Assembly: GCA_034437455.1 (NCBI GenBank)
Contig: DAOTUB010000073.1
Coordinates: 1 to 64,000 of the forward strand
Direction: 5' to 3'
Length of the DNA: 64,000 nucleotides
Source of the DNA: DAOTUB01 sp034437455
GTDB lineage: Bacteria; Chloroflexota; Anaerolineae; B4-G1
Positions 25,961 through 34,262 of this stretch are shown here, one piece after another. Under the pieces are notes generated by a model that was given only the letters and a program-made list of their open reading frames with translations, had not been told where the DNA came from and ran no database searches. The translations under genes were made by a program, and so were the position numbers. The first letter of the stretch is position 1; each line of letters opens with the position of its first letter.

Positions 25961-27702
25961 GCGAGCACCTCCCCCAGCCCCGCGCGCCAGAGTTCGGCGA
26001 ACCTCGAGTTCGGGTCGGCGGCCAGCTCTTTGCGAGGGCCGTGTTCGAGAACGCATCCGCTTTCGAGGATGAGGATGTCGTCCGCCCGCTCCACCGTGGC
26101 CAGGCGGTGGGCGATGATGATCGTGGTGCGGCCTTCGAGCAGCTTGCCCAGCGCCCGGTCGAGCAGCGCCTCTGTGGCCGGATCGAGACGGCTGGAGGCC
26201 TCGTCGAGGATGATCAGGCCGGGGTCCTTGACAAAGACCCGCGCCAGGGCGACGAGTTGCGCCTCGCCCGCCGAGAGGCTCGAGTCGGAGATCAACGTGT
26301 CCAATCCATCGGGCAAGCGTTCGAGCCACCGATTTAACCCCAGCGTCTCGATCACTGCCAGCAGTTGCTCGTCCGGGACGTTGGGATCGAAGAAGGTGAT
26401 GTTGTCGCGCAGGCTCGCCTCGAAGAGCTGCACGTCCTGGGTGACCAGGCCGACCCGCGCGCGGAACGGTTCGAGCCGGACGCGGCACAGGTTGACGCCG
26501 CCCAGGCGCACCTCGCCCTGCTGCGGGTCGTACAGGCGGAAGAGCAGCCGCGTGATGGTCGTCTTGCCGCTCCCGGTGCGGCCCAGCAGCCCCAGCACGC
26601 GCCCCGCCTCCAGCTCGAAGGACAGGCCGTCGAGCACGGTCGCTTGCTCCTCGTTCTGGACGCGCCCATCCTGGTACTCGAAGCGGATCTCGCGAAATTC
26701 CACCGCCAGCGCTCCAGGAGGCAGGCTGTCTGTCCCGTTCTCTAACTCGGAGCGGACTTTCAGCAACTCGCGCACGCGGGCGATGCTGGCCTCGGCCCGC
26801 TGGAGATCCTGGAGTTGGGTGCGGATGGTCTCGATGGGTGCCGCCAACATCGCCGTGTACGCAACCACCACGTAGACCGCGCCGAGGGAAGTGGCCTGCA
26901 TCCGGTACAGGCCGCCGCCCAACCCATAGGCGAGGGCGTCGCCAAAGGCGAAGGCAACGATGGCGGCCATCATGACCGCCTGCCCCCACAGCCCCGCTCG
27001 AAACCGGACAGGCCACCAGTCGCGCATGTGCTCGAAGAAGCGGCGCATCGCGTACCCCACCGCGCCGCTCGAGCGGATGTCCTCGGTCGCCGTGAGCGCC
27101 TCGCCCACGTAGCCGTAAAAGACGGCGTTGCACTCGCGGTCTTTTCTCCACGGCAGCGCGCCCGCCCGCCTGACCCAATTGAGGAGCGCCAACGCGAACA
27201 GAACGAACGCGGTGAAAGCCAGGCCCAGTCGCACGTCCACCAGGTATACCGCGACCAGGACGCCGACGAGCAGCAAAACGCTGCCGACGAGTTGGACCAC
27301 AAAGCTGGAAAAGAACCCCGCCAGCGCGTTCACGTCGCCGTCTACCCGCTCGATCAGTTCCCCCGGCGTGCGGGCCTTGTGGAAGCCGAGGTCGAGTCGC
27401 AGGAGGTGCGCCGCCAGGTCGGCCCGCAGGCCGTTCGTCGCCGTCCAGCCCACGCGCTCGCTCCAATAGGTCGCCAGCACCTTCATGCCCTTCTGCACGA
27501 TGGAGACGACGATGAACAGGATCGCTGCCCCGGTCAGCGTCTCGACGCTCGCGCCCGCGCGGGCCGCGTCGATGAAAGAGCGAGCTACCTGTGGCCCCAC
27601 GAGTTGCAGCGCAGTGCTCGCCAGGAGCAGCACGATCATGAGCAGGACCGCGCCTCGCTGGGGTTCCAGGTAACGCCGGAGTAGTTGCCAGTATTCACTC
27701 AA
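25957..27702 (-). CDS. ABC exporter subunit A (TMD-NBD), catalytic Glu present
   Basis: 581 residues, TTG start. Six transmembrane helices (about residues 15-310) followed by an NBD with Walker A LLGRTGSGKTTITRLLF, signature LSAGEAQLVALARVF, Walker B LIILDEASSRLD and H-loop IIIAHRLATV. The signature is LSAGE rather than LSGGQ. In the dimer it faces the partner's Asp-containing Walker B, so both defects fall in the same composite ATP site, as known for heterodimers such as TM287/288. Promoter at 27759-27787. Operon order is A, B, phosphoesterase. Confidence 0.92.
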   Translation of the reverse strand: MSEYWQLLRRYLEPQRGAVLLMIVLLLASTALQLVGPQVARSFIDAARAGASVETLTGAAILFIVVSIVQKGMKVLATYWSERVGWTATNGLRADLAAHLLRLDLGFHKARTPGELIERVDGDVNALAGFFSSFVVQLVGSVLLLVGVLVAVYLVDVRLGLAFTAFVLFALALLNWVRRAGALPWRKDRECNAVFYGYVGEALTATEDIRSSGAVGYAMRRFFEHMRDWWPVRFRAGLWGQAVMMAAIVAFAFGDALAYGLGGGLYRMQATSLGAVYVVVAYTAMLAAPIETIRTQLQDLQRAEASIARVRELLKVRSELENGTDSLPPGALAVEFREIRFEYQDGRVQNEEQATVLDGLSFELEAGRVLGLLGRTGSGKTTITRLLFRLYDPQQGEVRLGGVNLCRVRLEPFRARVGLVTQDVQLFEASLRDNITFFDPNVPDEQLLAVIETLGLNRWLERLPDGLDTLISDSSLSAGEAQLVALARVFVKDPGLIILDEASSRLDPATEALLDRALGKLLEGRTTIIIAHRLATVERADDILILESGCVLEHGPRKELAADPNSRFAELWRAGLGEVLA

Positions 27703-27758
27703 TGGGATCTTTATGACACGGATTTATCGCTATGAAGGCTGGCCGTGACAATCCGGGT

Positions 27759-27787
27759 ATTATACACCAAGCGTTGAATTTCGCCAA
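27759..27787 (-). promoter_or_regulatory. promoter of the ABC exporter operon
   Basis: On the minus strand: TTGGCG, exactly 17 bp, TATAAT (TATAAT at 27764-27759). Predicted start near 27752, 50 bp upstream of the TTG codon. Confidence 0.6.
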
Positions 27788-27797
27788 AGAATTCCCT

Positions 27798-28598
27798 CTA
27801 CACCGTCACGTCAGAACCTTTCCAAAACCGATAGACGAAAAACACGATTCCACAGAGAAACACCCAGATATTCTCAATCGTCACGGCCAGCACGTTCAGA
27901 GGTTGCGAGGTGACAATCGTCGGCCCGAAAGCAAACAGCGTGCCCAGAAGCAGGAAGAGAATGACCGAACCAAAGGCGAGGAGATCCATCACTTTGGATG
28001 GTTGAAACGGACGAATCTGTGGCCTAGAAGATTTCATGCTCTTGAAGAGCAGGATTGCCGCACCAATCTCCAGTATCGCAAAAACGAGATAGCCCAGCAA
28101 ATCCCCCCGAGGCGTCTGCGGATTGGAGCGGGCCACGAACATCACGACCAGTTGATAGCCGACGGCCAAAGCCCAACCGATCCCGCCCATCCTGGGGCGA
28201 CCCCAATCGCGGGGCGAAAGGCGGTTGGCGAGATAGAGCGTGACCATTCCCTGGATGACGCCCCAGGCGAGGATGCCGATCACGATCGCGGTTCCCACGT
28301 TGACGCCAGCGATGATGATGCCACCATAGATGTTGCGATTGAACAGGTTCCCGGTGAGAAAGGCGGTTGGGAACAGGCCATACAGGAACGCGGCAAGGAA
28401 CACCTGGTAGTTCGTGAGTTTGAATCGAACCATCAGGTCCTCGAGCATGGCGAAATAGGTGACATAGATCCCCAATAGGGCCAGCACGAACAAGGGGCGA
28501 TGGATGAATTGCTTGATGCCTCTGGCCGAGTATTCGAACAACAGGTTGAACAGGGCGCAGTAGAATAGTAGTTTGAAGTGATTTGGCATTATTTTCAT
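27798..28598 (-). CDS. polytopic membrane protein, hypothetical
   Basis: 266 residues from ATG 28598, six nucleotides after GAGGTG; a GTG nine bases upstream overlaps that site and is rejected. Seven or so hydrophobic helices, with a cytosolic loop KSMKSSRPQIRPFQPSKV. No transport or enzyme signature found. It diverges from nothing: the next gene upstream is on the same strand. Placement between the ABC exporter and an L,D-transpeptidase suggests an envelope role, but this is only context. Confidence 0.65.
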   Translation of the reverse strand: MKIMPNHFKLLFYCALFNLLFEYSARGIKQFIHRPLFVLALLGIYVTYFAMLEDLMVRFKLTNYQVFLAAFLYGLFPTAFLTGNLFNRNIYGGIIIAGVNVGTAIVIGILAWGVIQGMVTLYLANRLSPRDWGRPRMGGIGWALAVGYQLVVMFVARSNPQTPRGDLLGYLVFAILEIGAAILLFKSMKSSRPQIRPFQPSKVMDLLAFGSVILFLLLGTLFAFGPTIVTSQPLNVLAVTIENIWVFLCGIVFFVYRFWKGSDVTV

Positions 28599-28720
28599 AG
28601 TTGACACCTCGATTTATAGGTGCATGAACTGGGAAGTGAGTCCCCTTTTTTCGAGTCTTGGATAGTTTACCAATCTACTCTGAATCTCGCCGTCTCTCCA
28701 GAGACCAACCGTCTCCTAAC

Positions 28721-29725
28721 CTACCAATGGACGTTGACCGGCGTCCCCACCGCGGCCCAGTAAAAGAGCCATTCCGCTTCCGATGTGGGCAAGTTTACGC
28801 ATCCGTGGCTCATCGGGTGGCCAAAGTTGGCGTGCCAATAGGTGCCGTGCAGGCCGTAGCCTCCGTAAAAGTACATCACGTAGGGCACGTTGGATAAGTA
28901 GTAGTCAGGTCCACTCATATCGTCGTAGCGCAGCTTGGTCTGGATCTGATACTGGCCCACCGGGGTGGGCGTGCGCGGTAACCCCGTCGAAACGAGTATC
29001 GTGCGCACGGGAGTCTCCCCTGCGTAGGCGGTGAGCGTTTGATGGGTCAGATCCACGTCGATCCAGTGCATATTGCTGTCAATAGACGAAGGGGCCAGCG
29101 TCACGGTCGGCGGGAACGGCGGCGCGGTGGCTATGGCAGGAAGTGGCGTGACCGTGGGTGTCACGCTGGCGGTGGGCCTAGAGGTGCAGGTGGACTTGGG
29201 TGTGCGAGAAGGCGTCGGGCTGGCAGTGCGCGTGGATGTGGCAGTTGGGGGGCATATAGGGCTGGGGCTGGCAGTAACAGTCGCGGTCGGAGTTGGGGAG
29301 AACGTGGGGATCAGTGCGACCAGCACCGGCACATCCGGCGATCGGAACAAGAACGGAGCAGCGATGATAAAAACGACCAGTAAACCTACGATGACCAAGA
29401 AACCGGGTTTTTTCTCAAAAACCCGGTTTCTGAGCCGTGCGTAACGAGATGGTGTTTCAGAAAGCGCAGAAGTGGTCACGCGACCGCGCGCCCAGTGCAG
29501 CGCAGCACGAGCCTGAGGACTGTGAGGCGCAAAGGTCAGCGCGCGCTCCACATAGACCAGGCTGGCGCGAGGATCATCGTTCAGCCACGCCATCCACAGC
29601 AAGGCAGTCACCTTGGCCGGGTCGAGGATCAACGCAGCACGAAATTTGCGCCGCGCCTCGGCCCTTTGACCGGCGCGAGCCGCGGCCTCGCCATCTCGCA
29701 GCAATACAGCAACACGATCTTTCAT
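28721..29725 (-). CDS. membrane-anchored L,D-transpeptidase (YkuD domain)
   Basis: 334 residues. N-terminal ~85 residues form TPR-like helices (LRDGEAAARAGQRAEARRKF; LVYVERALTFAPHSPQARAAL). One membrane helix follows at ~110-128 (GFLVIVGLLVVFIIAAPFL), then an extracellular Thr/Ser/Pro linker and a C-terminal YkuD domain. Catalytic motif GLHGTYWHANFGHPMSHGC with Cys and His in the order H...SHGCVNLP. Such enzymes cross-link peptidoglycan or attach proteins to it. The helix entry is encoded by a perfect 15-bp palindrome (29398-29431). Confidence 0.9.
   Translation of the reverse strand: MKDRVAVLLRDGEAAARAGQRAEARRKFRAALILDPAKVTALLWMAWLNDDPRASLVYVERALTFAPHSPQARAALHWARGRVTTSALSETPSRYARLRNRVFEKKPGFLVIVGLLVVFIIAAPFLFRSPDVPVLVALIPTFSPTPTATVTASPSPICPPTATSTRTASPTPSRTPKSTCTSRPTASVTPTVTPLPAIATAPPFPPTVTLAPSSIDSNMHWIDVDLTHQTLTAYAGETPVRTILVSTGLPRTPTPVGQYQIQTKLRYDDMSGPDYYLSNVPYVMYFYGGYGLHGTYWHANFGHPMSHGCVNLPTSEAEWLFYWAAVGTPVNVHW
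29398..29431. repeat. perfect palindrome inside the L,D-transpeptidase gene
   Basis: AGAAACCGGGTTTTT (29398-29412), TCTC loop, AAAAACCCGGTTTCT (29417-29431): 15-bp perfect arms. On the gene strand it encodes FEKKPGF, the start of the membrane helix. AAACCCGGTTT repeats are dispersed in several phyla. Confidence 0.8.
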
Positions 29726-30108
29726 CGCACTTTATCATTGGTAGATTGGGATCAAGCCCAACCACTCAGCGCACTTGAAAAGTGTGAAATTGTGCGTGTG
29801 TGGGGCGAGCACCTCGGATAGAGAAATACACGACAAGTACATCTCGGAGGATCAAAGGGAAACATTTTTTCTTGGCCGACAACTGAATATCGTGTATTTC
29901 CACATTCGTGGTACTCTTCCCGCCGCCAGTAGACGCAAATTGACATGCGCTCGGTACACCAAGCTACTGTTTCCGACTGAATGAAATCGTGAGCGTATGA
30001 TACACTGAACCGGCTGAGGGGGCAAGCTGTATCGCTTCCGCTTGGCAATGAGGGCAAATTGTTGTAGACTTGGGACACGTACTCGACCGTGTGGAAGGAG
30101 CAGGTACT
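29726..30108. other. 383-bp intergenic region
   Basis: Between the divergent L,D-transpeptidase and mevalonate kinase genes. Lower GC than its neighbours. A degraded GCGCACTT..AAGTGTG palindrome (29770-29787) resembles the 33-bp repeat family. The mevalonate kinase promoter lies at 30042. I see no convincing gene: the open frames here lack ribosome binding sites and familiar composition. Confidence 0.6.
30042..30070 (+). promoter_or_regulatory. putative promoter of mevalonate kinase
   Basis: TTGGCA (30042-30047), 17 bp, TAGACT (30065-30070). Start site would be near 30077, 32 bp before the ATG, with the AAGGAG ribosome binding site between. Confidence 0.5.
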
Positions 30109-31053
30109 ATGTCTGTCATCGCCTCAGCCCCAGGCAAGGTTATTCTCTTTGGCGAGCACGCCGTCGTCTACGGGCGTCCGGCCATCGCAGTCCCGGTTAT
30201 GCAGGTGCAAGCTACCGCTTCCATCGAGCCCTCTCCGCCAGGAAGCGGTCTGACCATCGTCGCTTCCGACATGAAAGAAAGTATTGCTCTATCCTCGGCG
30301 GCGGTGGATGAACCTCTGGCCGCCGCCGCGCGGCTCACGCTGGATCATCTCGCCGCCCCTATCCCCGATGTCGCCATCACCATCCGCTCCACGATCCCCA
30401 TCGCCAGCGGATTGGGCAGCGGGGCTGCCGTATCTGCGGCGCTGGTACGCGCATTGGCGAGTTTCTCAGGCTCCCCGTTGAGCGTCGAGGAGGTCAGCGC
30501 GCTCGTCTTTGAGGTGGAGAAAATTCACCACGGCACGCCCAGTGGGATCGATAATACTGTCATCGCACACGAACAACCGGTCTATTTCGCGCCCAAGCAC
30601 AGTTCCAAAAAAGTGCGGCTGACCGTCGGTGCTCCCTTCACCTTGCTCATCGCCGACACGGGTAAATCCAGCCCAACCAAGCGCGTCGTGGGGCGTGTGC
30701 GCCAGGCATGGCAGCGACAGAAAGCGCGCTACGAGGTTCTGTTCGATCAGATCGGGGACATTGTTGACGAGGCTCGCCGAGCGATGGAGGCAGGAGATAT
30801 CCGCGAACTGGGATCGCTGATGGACGAGAACCACGATCTATTGATCGAACTGGGCGTCTCGTCGTCGAAACTGGATGAATTGGTGGATGCCGCTCACTTT
30901 GCCGGCGCGCTGGGAGCCAAGCTTTCGGGGGCCGGGCAGGGAGGAAATATGATCGCGTTGGTGGAGGAGGGTTTTGCCGACGAGGTGATGGAGGAGTTGA
31001 AAGAAGCAGGGGCGACGCGAGTGATTTGCACCCGGGTCCAGCAACAGGATTAG
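30109..31053 (+). CDS. mvk: mevalonate kinase
   Basis: 314 residues from ATG 30109 (AAGGAGCAGGTACT upstream). GHMP kinase motifs: substrate-binding GKVILFGEHAVVYGRPAIAV near residue 10, ATP-binding IPIASGLGSGAAVSAAL near residue 100, GTPSGIDNT with the catalytic Asp, and GAKLSGAGQGGNM at the C-terminus. Phosphorylates mevalonate in the isoprenoid pathway. Its presence implies a mevalonate route, which occurs in some Chloroflexota. The polyprenyl synthase at 43823 would use the product. No other pathway gene is adjacent, so it is a scattered pathway. Ends with a hairpin terminator. Confidence 0.95.
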   Translation: MSVIASAPGKVILFGEHAVVYGRPAIAVPVMQVQATASIEPSPPGSGLTIVASDMKESIALSSAAVDEPLAAAARLTLDHLAAPIPDVAITIRSTIPIASGLGSGAAVSAALVRALASFSGSPLSVEEVSALVFEVEKIHHGTPSGIDNTVIAHEQPVYFAPKHSSKKVRLTVGAPFTLLIADTGKSSPTKRVVGRVRQAWQRQKARYEVLFDQIGDIVDEARRAMEAGDIRELGSLMDENHDLLIELGVSSSKLDELVDAAHFAGALGAKLSGAGQGGNMIALVEEGFADEVMEELKEAGATRVICTRVQQQD

Positions 31054-31055
31054 GC

Positions 31056-31131
31056 CCTAACCAGTGAGATTCTTGTTTTTTGTGCAAGAATTTTCATACC
31101 AATAATTTGGCTCCGGCTCGTTTGGGTTAGG
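31056..31131. terminator. nested hairpins between convergent genes
   Basis: Inner stem ATTCTTG (31069-31075) with CAAGAAT (31085-31091), followed by TTTT: an intrinsic terminator for mevalonate kinase. Outer arms CCTAACC (31056-31062) and GGTTAGG (31125-31131) enclose it and may serve the convergent gene. Confidence 0.65.
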
Positions 31132-31150
31132 TATTGCCCCGACCCTTCTG

Positions 31151-31822
31151 CTATTGTTCCCGGAAACGAGCCTCCAGTTCTTCCAGTAACTCTGCCGCCT
31201 CGACCAATTTATCCAACGGGTTCACCTTGCCTGTAAAATATCGATAGTCACACGGCATCACGTCGAGGATCTGCACCAGATCGTCGTGCCGGTCTCGCAC
31301 GGCCCCATCGCTGACGCCATAGAACTCGGCGATCTTGTACCGCCTCACCGGGCGCAGGTTGACCTTGCGCACGACGTAATCGAGCGCCGCCGCCCAGGTT
31401 TCTGGCTTGCGCACGATCAGCCGACCGCGACCAAGCGTGATGCGGTACTCGAGCCACATCTGAAGGGCAGCACCCGTCTCTTCGAGGGACATCCCGGCGG
31501 CGATCATCTTGTCGGTGAGTATCTGCTCCACCTCATCCATCCCACTGGCAAAGAGCGGCTCGAAACGGCTCACCAACGACGAGTCGGGTTTCATTCTCAT
31601 AAAGTCGGCCAGCACTCGCAAGGACTGATCGAAATCTCCGCCACGGGCCAGTGCACGGGCCAGGTAAAGTCGATAATCTGGCTCGTTGGGATCGAGACGG
31701 ACGGCGGCCTCGAAATGTTTCAAAGCCTCTTCTATGTCCCACCTTCGGTACGCCCGCTGTCCTTCTTTCCCATAGTTCTCGGCCTTGCGGCGGTCTGCCT
31801 TGCTGACCTGATTCTTTGTCAT
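31151..31822 (-). CDS. TPR protein with a C-terminal helix-turn-helix-like domain
   Basis: 223 residues from ATG 31822, chosen because AGGAGG lies nine bases upstream. Residues ~15-90 are two to three TPR units (AYRRWDIEEALKHFEAAVRLDPNEPDYRLYLARALARG). The C-terminal ~100 residues contain TWAAALDYVVRKVNL and YKIAEFYGVSDGAVRDRHDDL, which has the spacing of a cyclin-like or helix-turn-helix element similar to TFIIB-type repeats. Function unknown; possibly an adaptor of gene regulation. Confidence 0.8.
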   Translation of the reverse strand: MTKNQVSKADRRKAENYGKEGQRAYRRWDIEEALKHFEAAVRLDPNEPDYRLYLARALARGGDFDQSLRVLADFMRMKPDSSLVSRFEPLFASGMDEVEQILTDKMIAAGMSLEETGAALQMWLEYRITLGRGRLIVRKPETWAAALDYVVRKVNLRPVRRYKIAEFYGVSDGAVRDRHDDLVQILDVMPCDYRYFTGKVNPLDKLVEAAELLEELEARFREQ

Positions 31823-31977
31823 TGTCCCCATCCTCCTAAAAGATCGCATATCGAGACATCGCTCTCGCAACGGCCACGATGCTCGTGTCGTTCCTGGTCA
31901 CAAGAGCACTACCACCGCCAAGCATTATGCCACAGCTTTAACCCAAAGTCAACAAGAGGCAAATATCGCCCGTTATC

Positions 31978-32019
31978 TTCACGGCGTTACCTTCACGGCG
32001 TTACCTTCACGGCGTTACC
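31978..32019. repeat. three perfect 14-bp tandem repeats at a gene end
   Basis: TTCACGGCGTTACC three times on the plus strand (GGTAACGCCGTGAA on the gene strand). The third copy contains the TGA stop of the glycosyltransferase (32007-32009), so slippage would leave the protein C-terminus (RVTP) unaffected. Confidence 0.8.
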
Positions 32020-34262
32020 CTCACCGGCGTCAGCATCACGTGGTTGGAGAGCATCTGTCCGCCTTCCGAGATCACCGGCAAGTGTGCAATTTTTTCGCCT
32101 TCCAACACGTACACCGCGATCCGCACGTCGTAAACCCCCGGCGGCGCATCGGGAAAGATGACCAGCGCCCGCACATCCTCGATCGTTTGCCCCGGCTTCC
32201 AGGCGGCCGTCGGCGCGCCTCCGTCCAGCGGCCAGCCATCGCGCTGGGCGGCTTTGCGCTGCGCCCCGCCCACCAGTTGGGTCGAGATGGTGTAGTTGGC
32301 CTCCATCTTCTGCAAGCCCCGCCAGTATAGCGTCAACGTGAGCGTCTCGCCGGGCCGGGCCGCCAGCTCGCTCAAATCGTAGCCTATCAGTTCCATCCGG
32401 TTGCCAAAGTTTACCGAGATGGGATTGGGGACGTCGCCCGGACGGGCGTGGATTTTCACCTGTCCAAAGCGGACATTGTCGCTGTTGTCGCTCGCGAGCA
32501 GCCGCACCCGGCTCGTCGTATCGTACAGTCCCACCTCGATCTGAGCCTCGTCGGGCGCATAGGCGGTGGTATCCAACGGGACGACGTACCGGTCCGCCCA
32601 GGCGTCGCCTGGCTCTAGCCAGGCGGTGGAGAGCAAACCCAGGCCGGGGAAAGTGTCCCGCTGCGCAATCGTCCGGTCGTGCCTGCCCAGGAGGTGCACA
32701 AAGATTGTGTGATCCTGTTCGGTCGGATGTAGCGCCTCCCAGTAGAGCGTCACGCCTACCTGCCCACCTGGTTTCACGTTCTCTGTCTCCAGGTCGTATC
32801 CCAGCAGCCGCATCACCCCGCCAAAGTCCGCCTCCACTCGGTGGGGGATGGCGTCAACCTGGGCAGCGGCCAATGGTTCGGGCAGTGCATAGGCCGGCCG
32901 TATCCAGACGAAAGGGGCCGCTGCGGAAAGCCCCAGCAGGAAGATAGCAAAGGCCACCACCGCCCACCGCCGCCAGCGGCTCGGCAGCCATCCTGCCAGC
33001 CCCAGCGCCAACAACATGGACCAGATAGAGATGGCGGGGAATATCAGCCGACCCTGGGAAGACCATGTGATGCGGCTCCACCATAGCAGCCAGGATAGAA
33101 CGATGCCGAGTCCCCACAAAAGACAAATGAACAATGAACAATGAACAATGAACAAACGGCTCTTGGTCTTGATTTGTCTGAGCAGCAAGACAATCAGGCC
33201 CAGGGCGGCGACGATGATCAGCGCATTGAGAATATCGTAGGTCCAGGACGCCATCGGGACGTTGAGGCCGCCAAAGTTGCCCCAGTAGCCGGCCGCAAAA
33301 CTGTACCGCTCCCGCCACATTTGGGCTACGTCGGCTGGCACCTCCCGCGTGCCCAGAACCTCGAGAAACACGTTGAAACCGGTAAGGTCTCCGTAGAGTC
33401 GCAGATTGCGCAGACACCACCATCCGACAACGAGCAGAAACGGTATCAGAGTAGCCAGACCCCCGATCACGAACTCGAGCCATGAGCGACGGCGCACTGC
33501 TCGCACTGCGACGACCAACGCCGTCAGTAGCGTGAGCAACACCGCAGTGGTCTTGGCCAGCGTCGCCAGGCCCAGAACGATCCCCAGCGGTAAGTAGGAA
33601 ATGACCAAGGACCAAGGACGAATGACCGAGGGCCGGGGTTGGGAGTTTATTTTTTTGAGCAGCATGAGCAGCGCCAGGCTGGCCAGCGGCGTCACCAGGT
33701 TGTCGTTGTTCACCGAGCCGGAGATGAACACGTACATCGGGGTGAAAGCGTGGATGGCCGACGCACCCAGAGCCAGGGCCGGTTCGTCCGGCAGTACCTC
33801 GCGGACGATGAGGTAGGTCAAAAAGACCGCCGCCGCGCCCATCAAGACGGAGAGGAAGCGTACCAGGTGAACGGCCAGGACCGTCCCACGCCAGGGAAAA
33901 GCCTCGCGCGCCGGATGGTGGACCGCCAGGTTGATGTTGCCGTCGGGGGTGGCGACGCCGTTGTCCACGTGGGGGTTGAGGTGGCGCGCCTGGGCCATGT
34001 CGGAGGTGTCGATCCAAAAAGTCACCAGCGCGCCGAGAAAGTAGTAGAGCGGCGGCTGGCTGCCCTCCTGCCGCCACGGACCCACGTTCGCCGGATCCTG
34101 CACGGGCAGCGACCAATGGTCGGCGATGTACTTGACCATTGGGTAGTGCCACAGTTCGTCGGAAGCCTCGAAGGGCGGGACGACGACGCTGTAGGTCGCG
34201 CTCAGTAGCACGAATAATCCTACAATTATTGCCATCAACGTTTTCTCCGTTCGCTCGTTCAT
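32007..34262 (-). CDS. ArnT/DUF2142-like membrane glycosyltransferase with C-terminal beta-sandwiches
   Basis: 751 residues from ATG 34262, overlapping the upstream stop by 4 bp. Around eleven membrane helices with the GT-C loop motif FEASDELWHYPMVKYIADHW (acidic pair after helix 1) and QPPLYYFLGAL. From about residue 500, two beta-sandwich domains with the shared LTLYWRGL/YTxxxQLVG/DVRIAVYVLEG pattern follow. Expected to transfer sugar from a polyprenyl-linked donor on the outer face of the membrane. Heptamer repeats lie inside the helical part. First of three adjacent relatives. Confidence 0.85.
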   Translation of the reverse strand: MNERTEKTLMAIIVGLFVLLSATYSVVVPPFEASDELWHYPMVKYIADHWSLPVQDPANVGPWRQEGSQPPLYYFLGALVTFWIDTSDMAQARHLNPHVDNGVATPDGNINLAVHHPAREAFPWRGTVLAVHLVRFLSVLMGAAAVFLTYLIVREVLPDEPALALGASAIHAFTPMYVFISGSVNNDNLVTPLASLALLMLLKKINSQPRPSVIRPWSLVISYLPLGIVLGLATLAKTTAVLLTLLTALVVAVRAVRRRSWLEFVIGGLATLIPFLLVVGWWCLRNLRLYGDLTGFNVFLEVLGTREVPADVAQMWRERYSFAAGYWGNFGGLNVPMASWTYDILNALIIVAALGLIVLLLRQIKTKSRLFIVHCSLFICLLWGLGIVLSWLLWWSRITWSSQGRLIFPAISIWSMLLALGLAGWLPSRWRRWAVVAFAIFLLGLSAAAPFVWIRPAYALPEPLAAAQVDAIPHRVEADFGGVMRLLGYDLETENVKPGGQVGVTLYWEALHPTEQDHTIFVHLLGRHDRTIAQRDTFPGLGLLSTAWLEPGDAWADRYVVPLDTTAYAPDEAQIEVGLYDTTSRVRLLASDNSDNVRFGQVKIHARPGDVPNPISVNFGNRMELIGYDLSELAARPGETLTLTLYWRGLQKMEANYTISTQLVGGAQRKAAQRDGWPLDGGAPTAAWKPGQTIEDVRALVIFPDAPPGVYDVRIAVYVLEGEKIAHLPVISEGGQMLSNHVMLTPVRVTP
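33126..33153. repeat. AATGAAC heptamer x4 inside a glycosyltransferase gene
   Basis: Four perfect AATGAAC copies on the plus strand; on the gene strand they encode part of a membrane helix (FIVHCSLFI). A second heptad run, GACCAAG GACCAAG GACGAAT GACCGAG, lies at 33603-33630 in the same gene and encodes WSLVISY. Confidence 0.8.

Noticed and set aside
25961..27466. Upstream extension of the second ABC exporter frame, giving a ~1094-aa protein
   Set aside because: It is the other frame of the first ABC gene, has Arg/Gly-rich composition with no domains, and the true start (GTG 25960) has a ribosome binding site.
29752..30078. Small frames in the intergenic gap between the L,D-transpeptidase and mevalonate kinase
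   Set aside because: No ribosome binding site, no conserved-looking sequence, and they overlap a promoter and repeat.
33126..33153. CRISPR-like array suspected from tandem repeats
   Set aside because: Units are 7 bp without spacers; these are simple tandem repeats in coding sequence. No CRISPR array or cas gene is visible in the window.
32854..34152. Long open frame on the minus strand within the glycosyltransferase
   Set aside because: Shadow of the GT gene: Arg/Gly/Pro-rich, no motif, same strand in a different frame.
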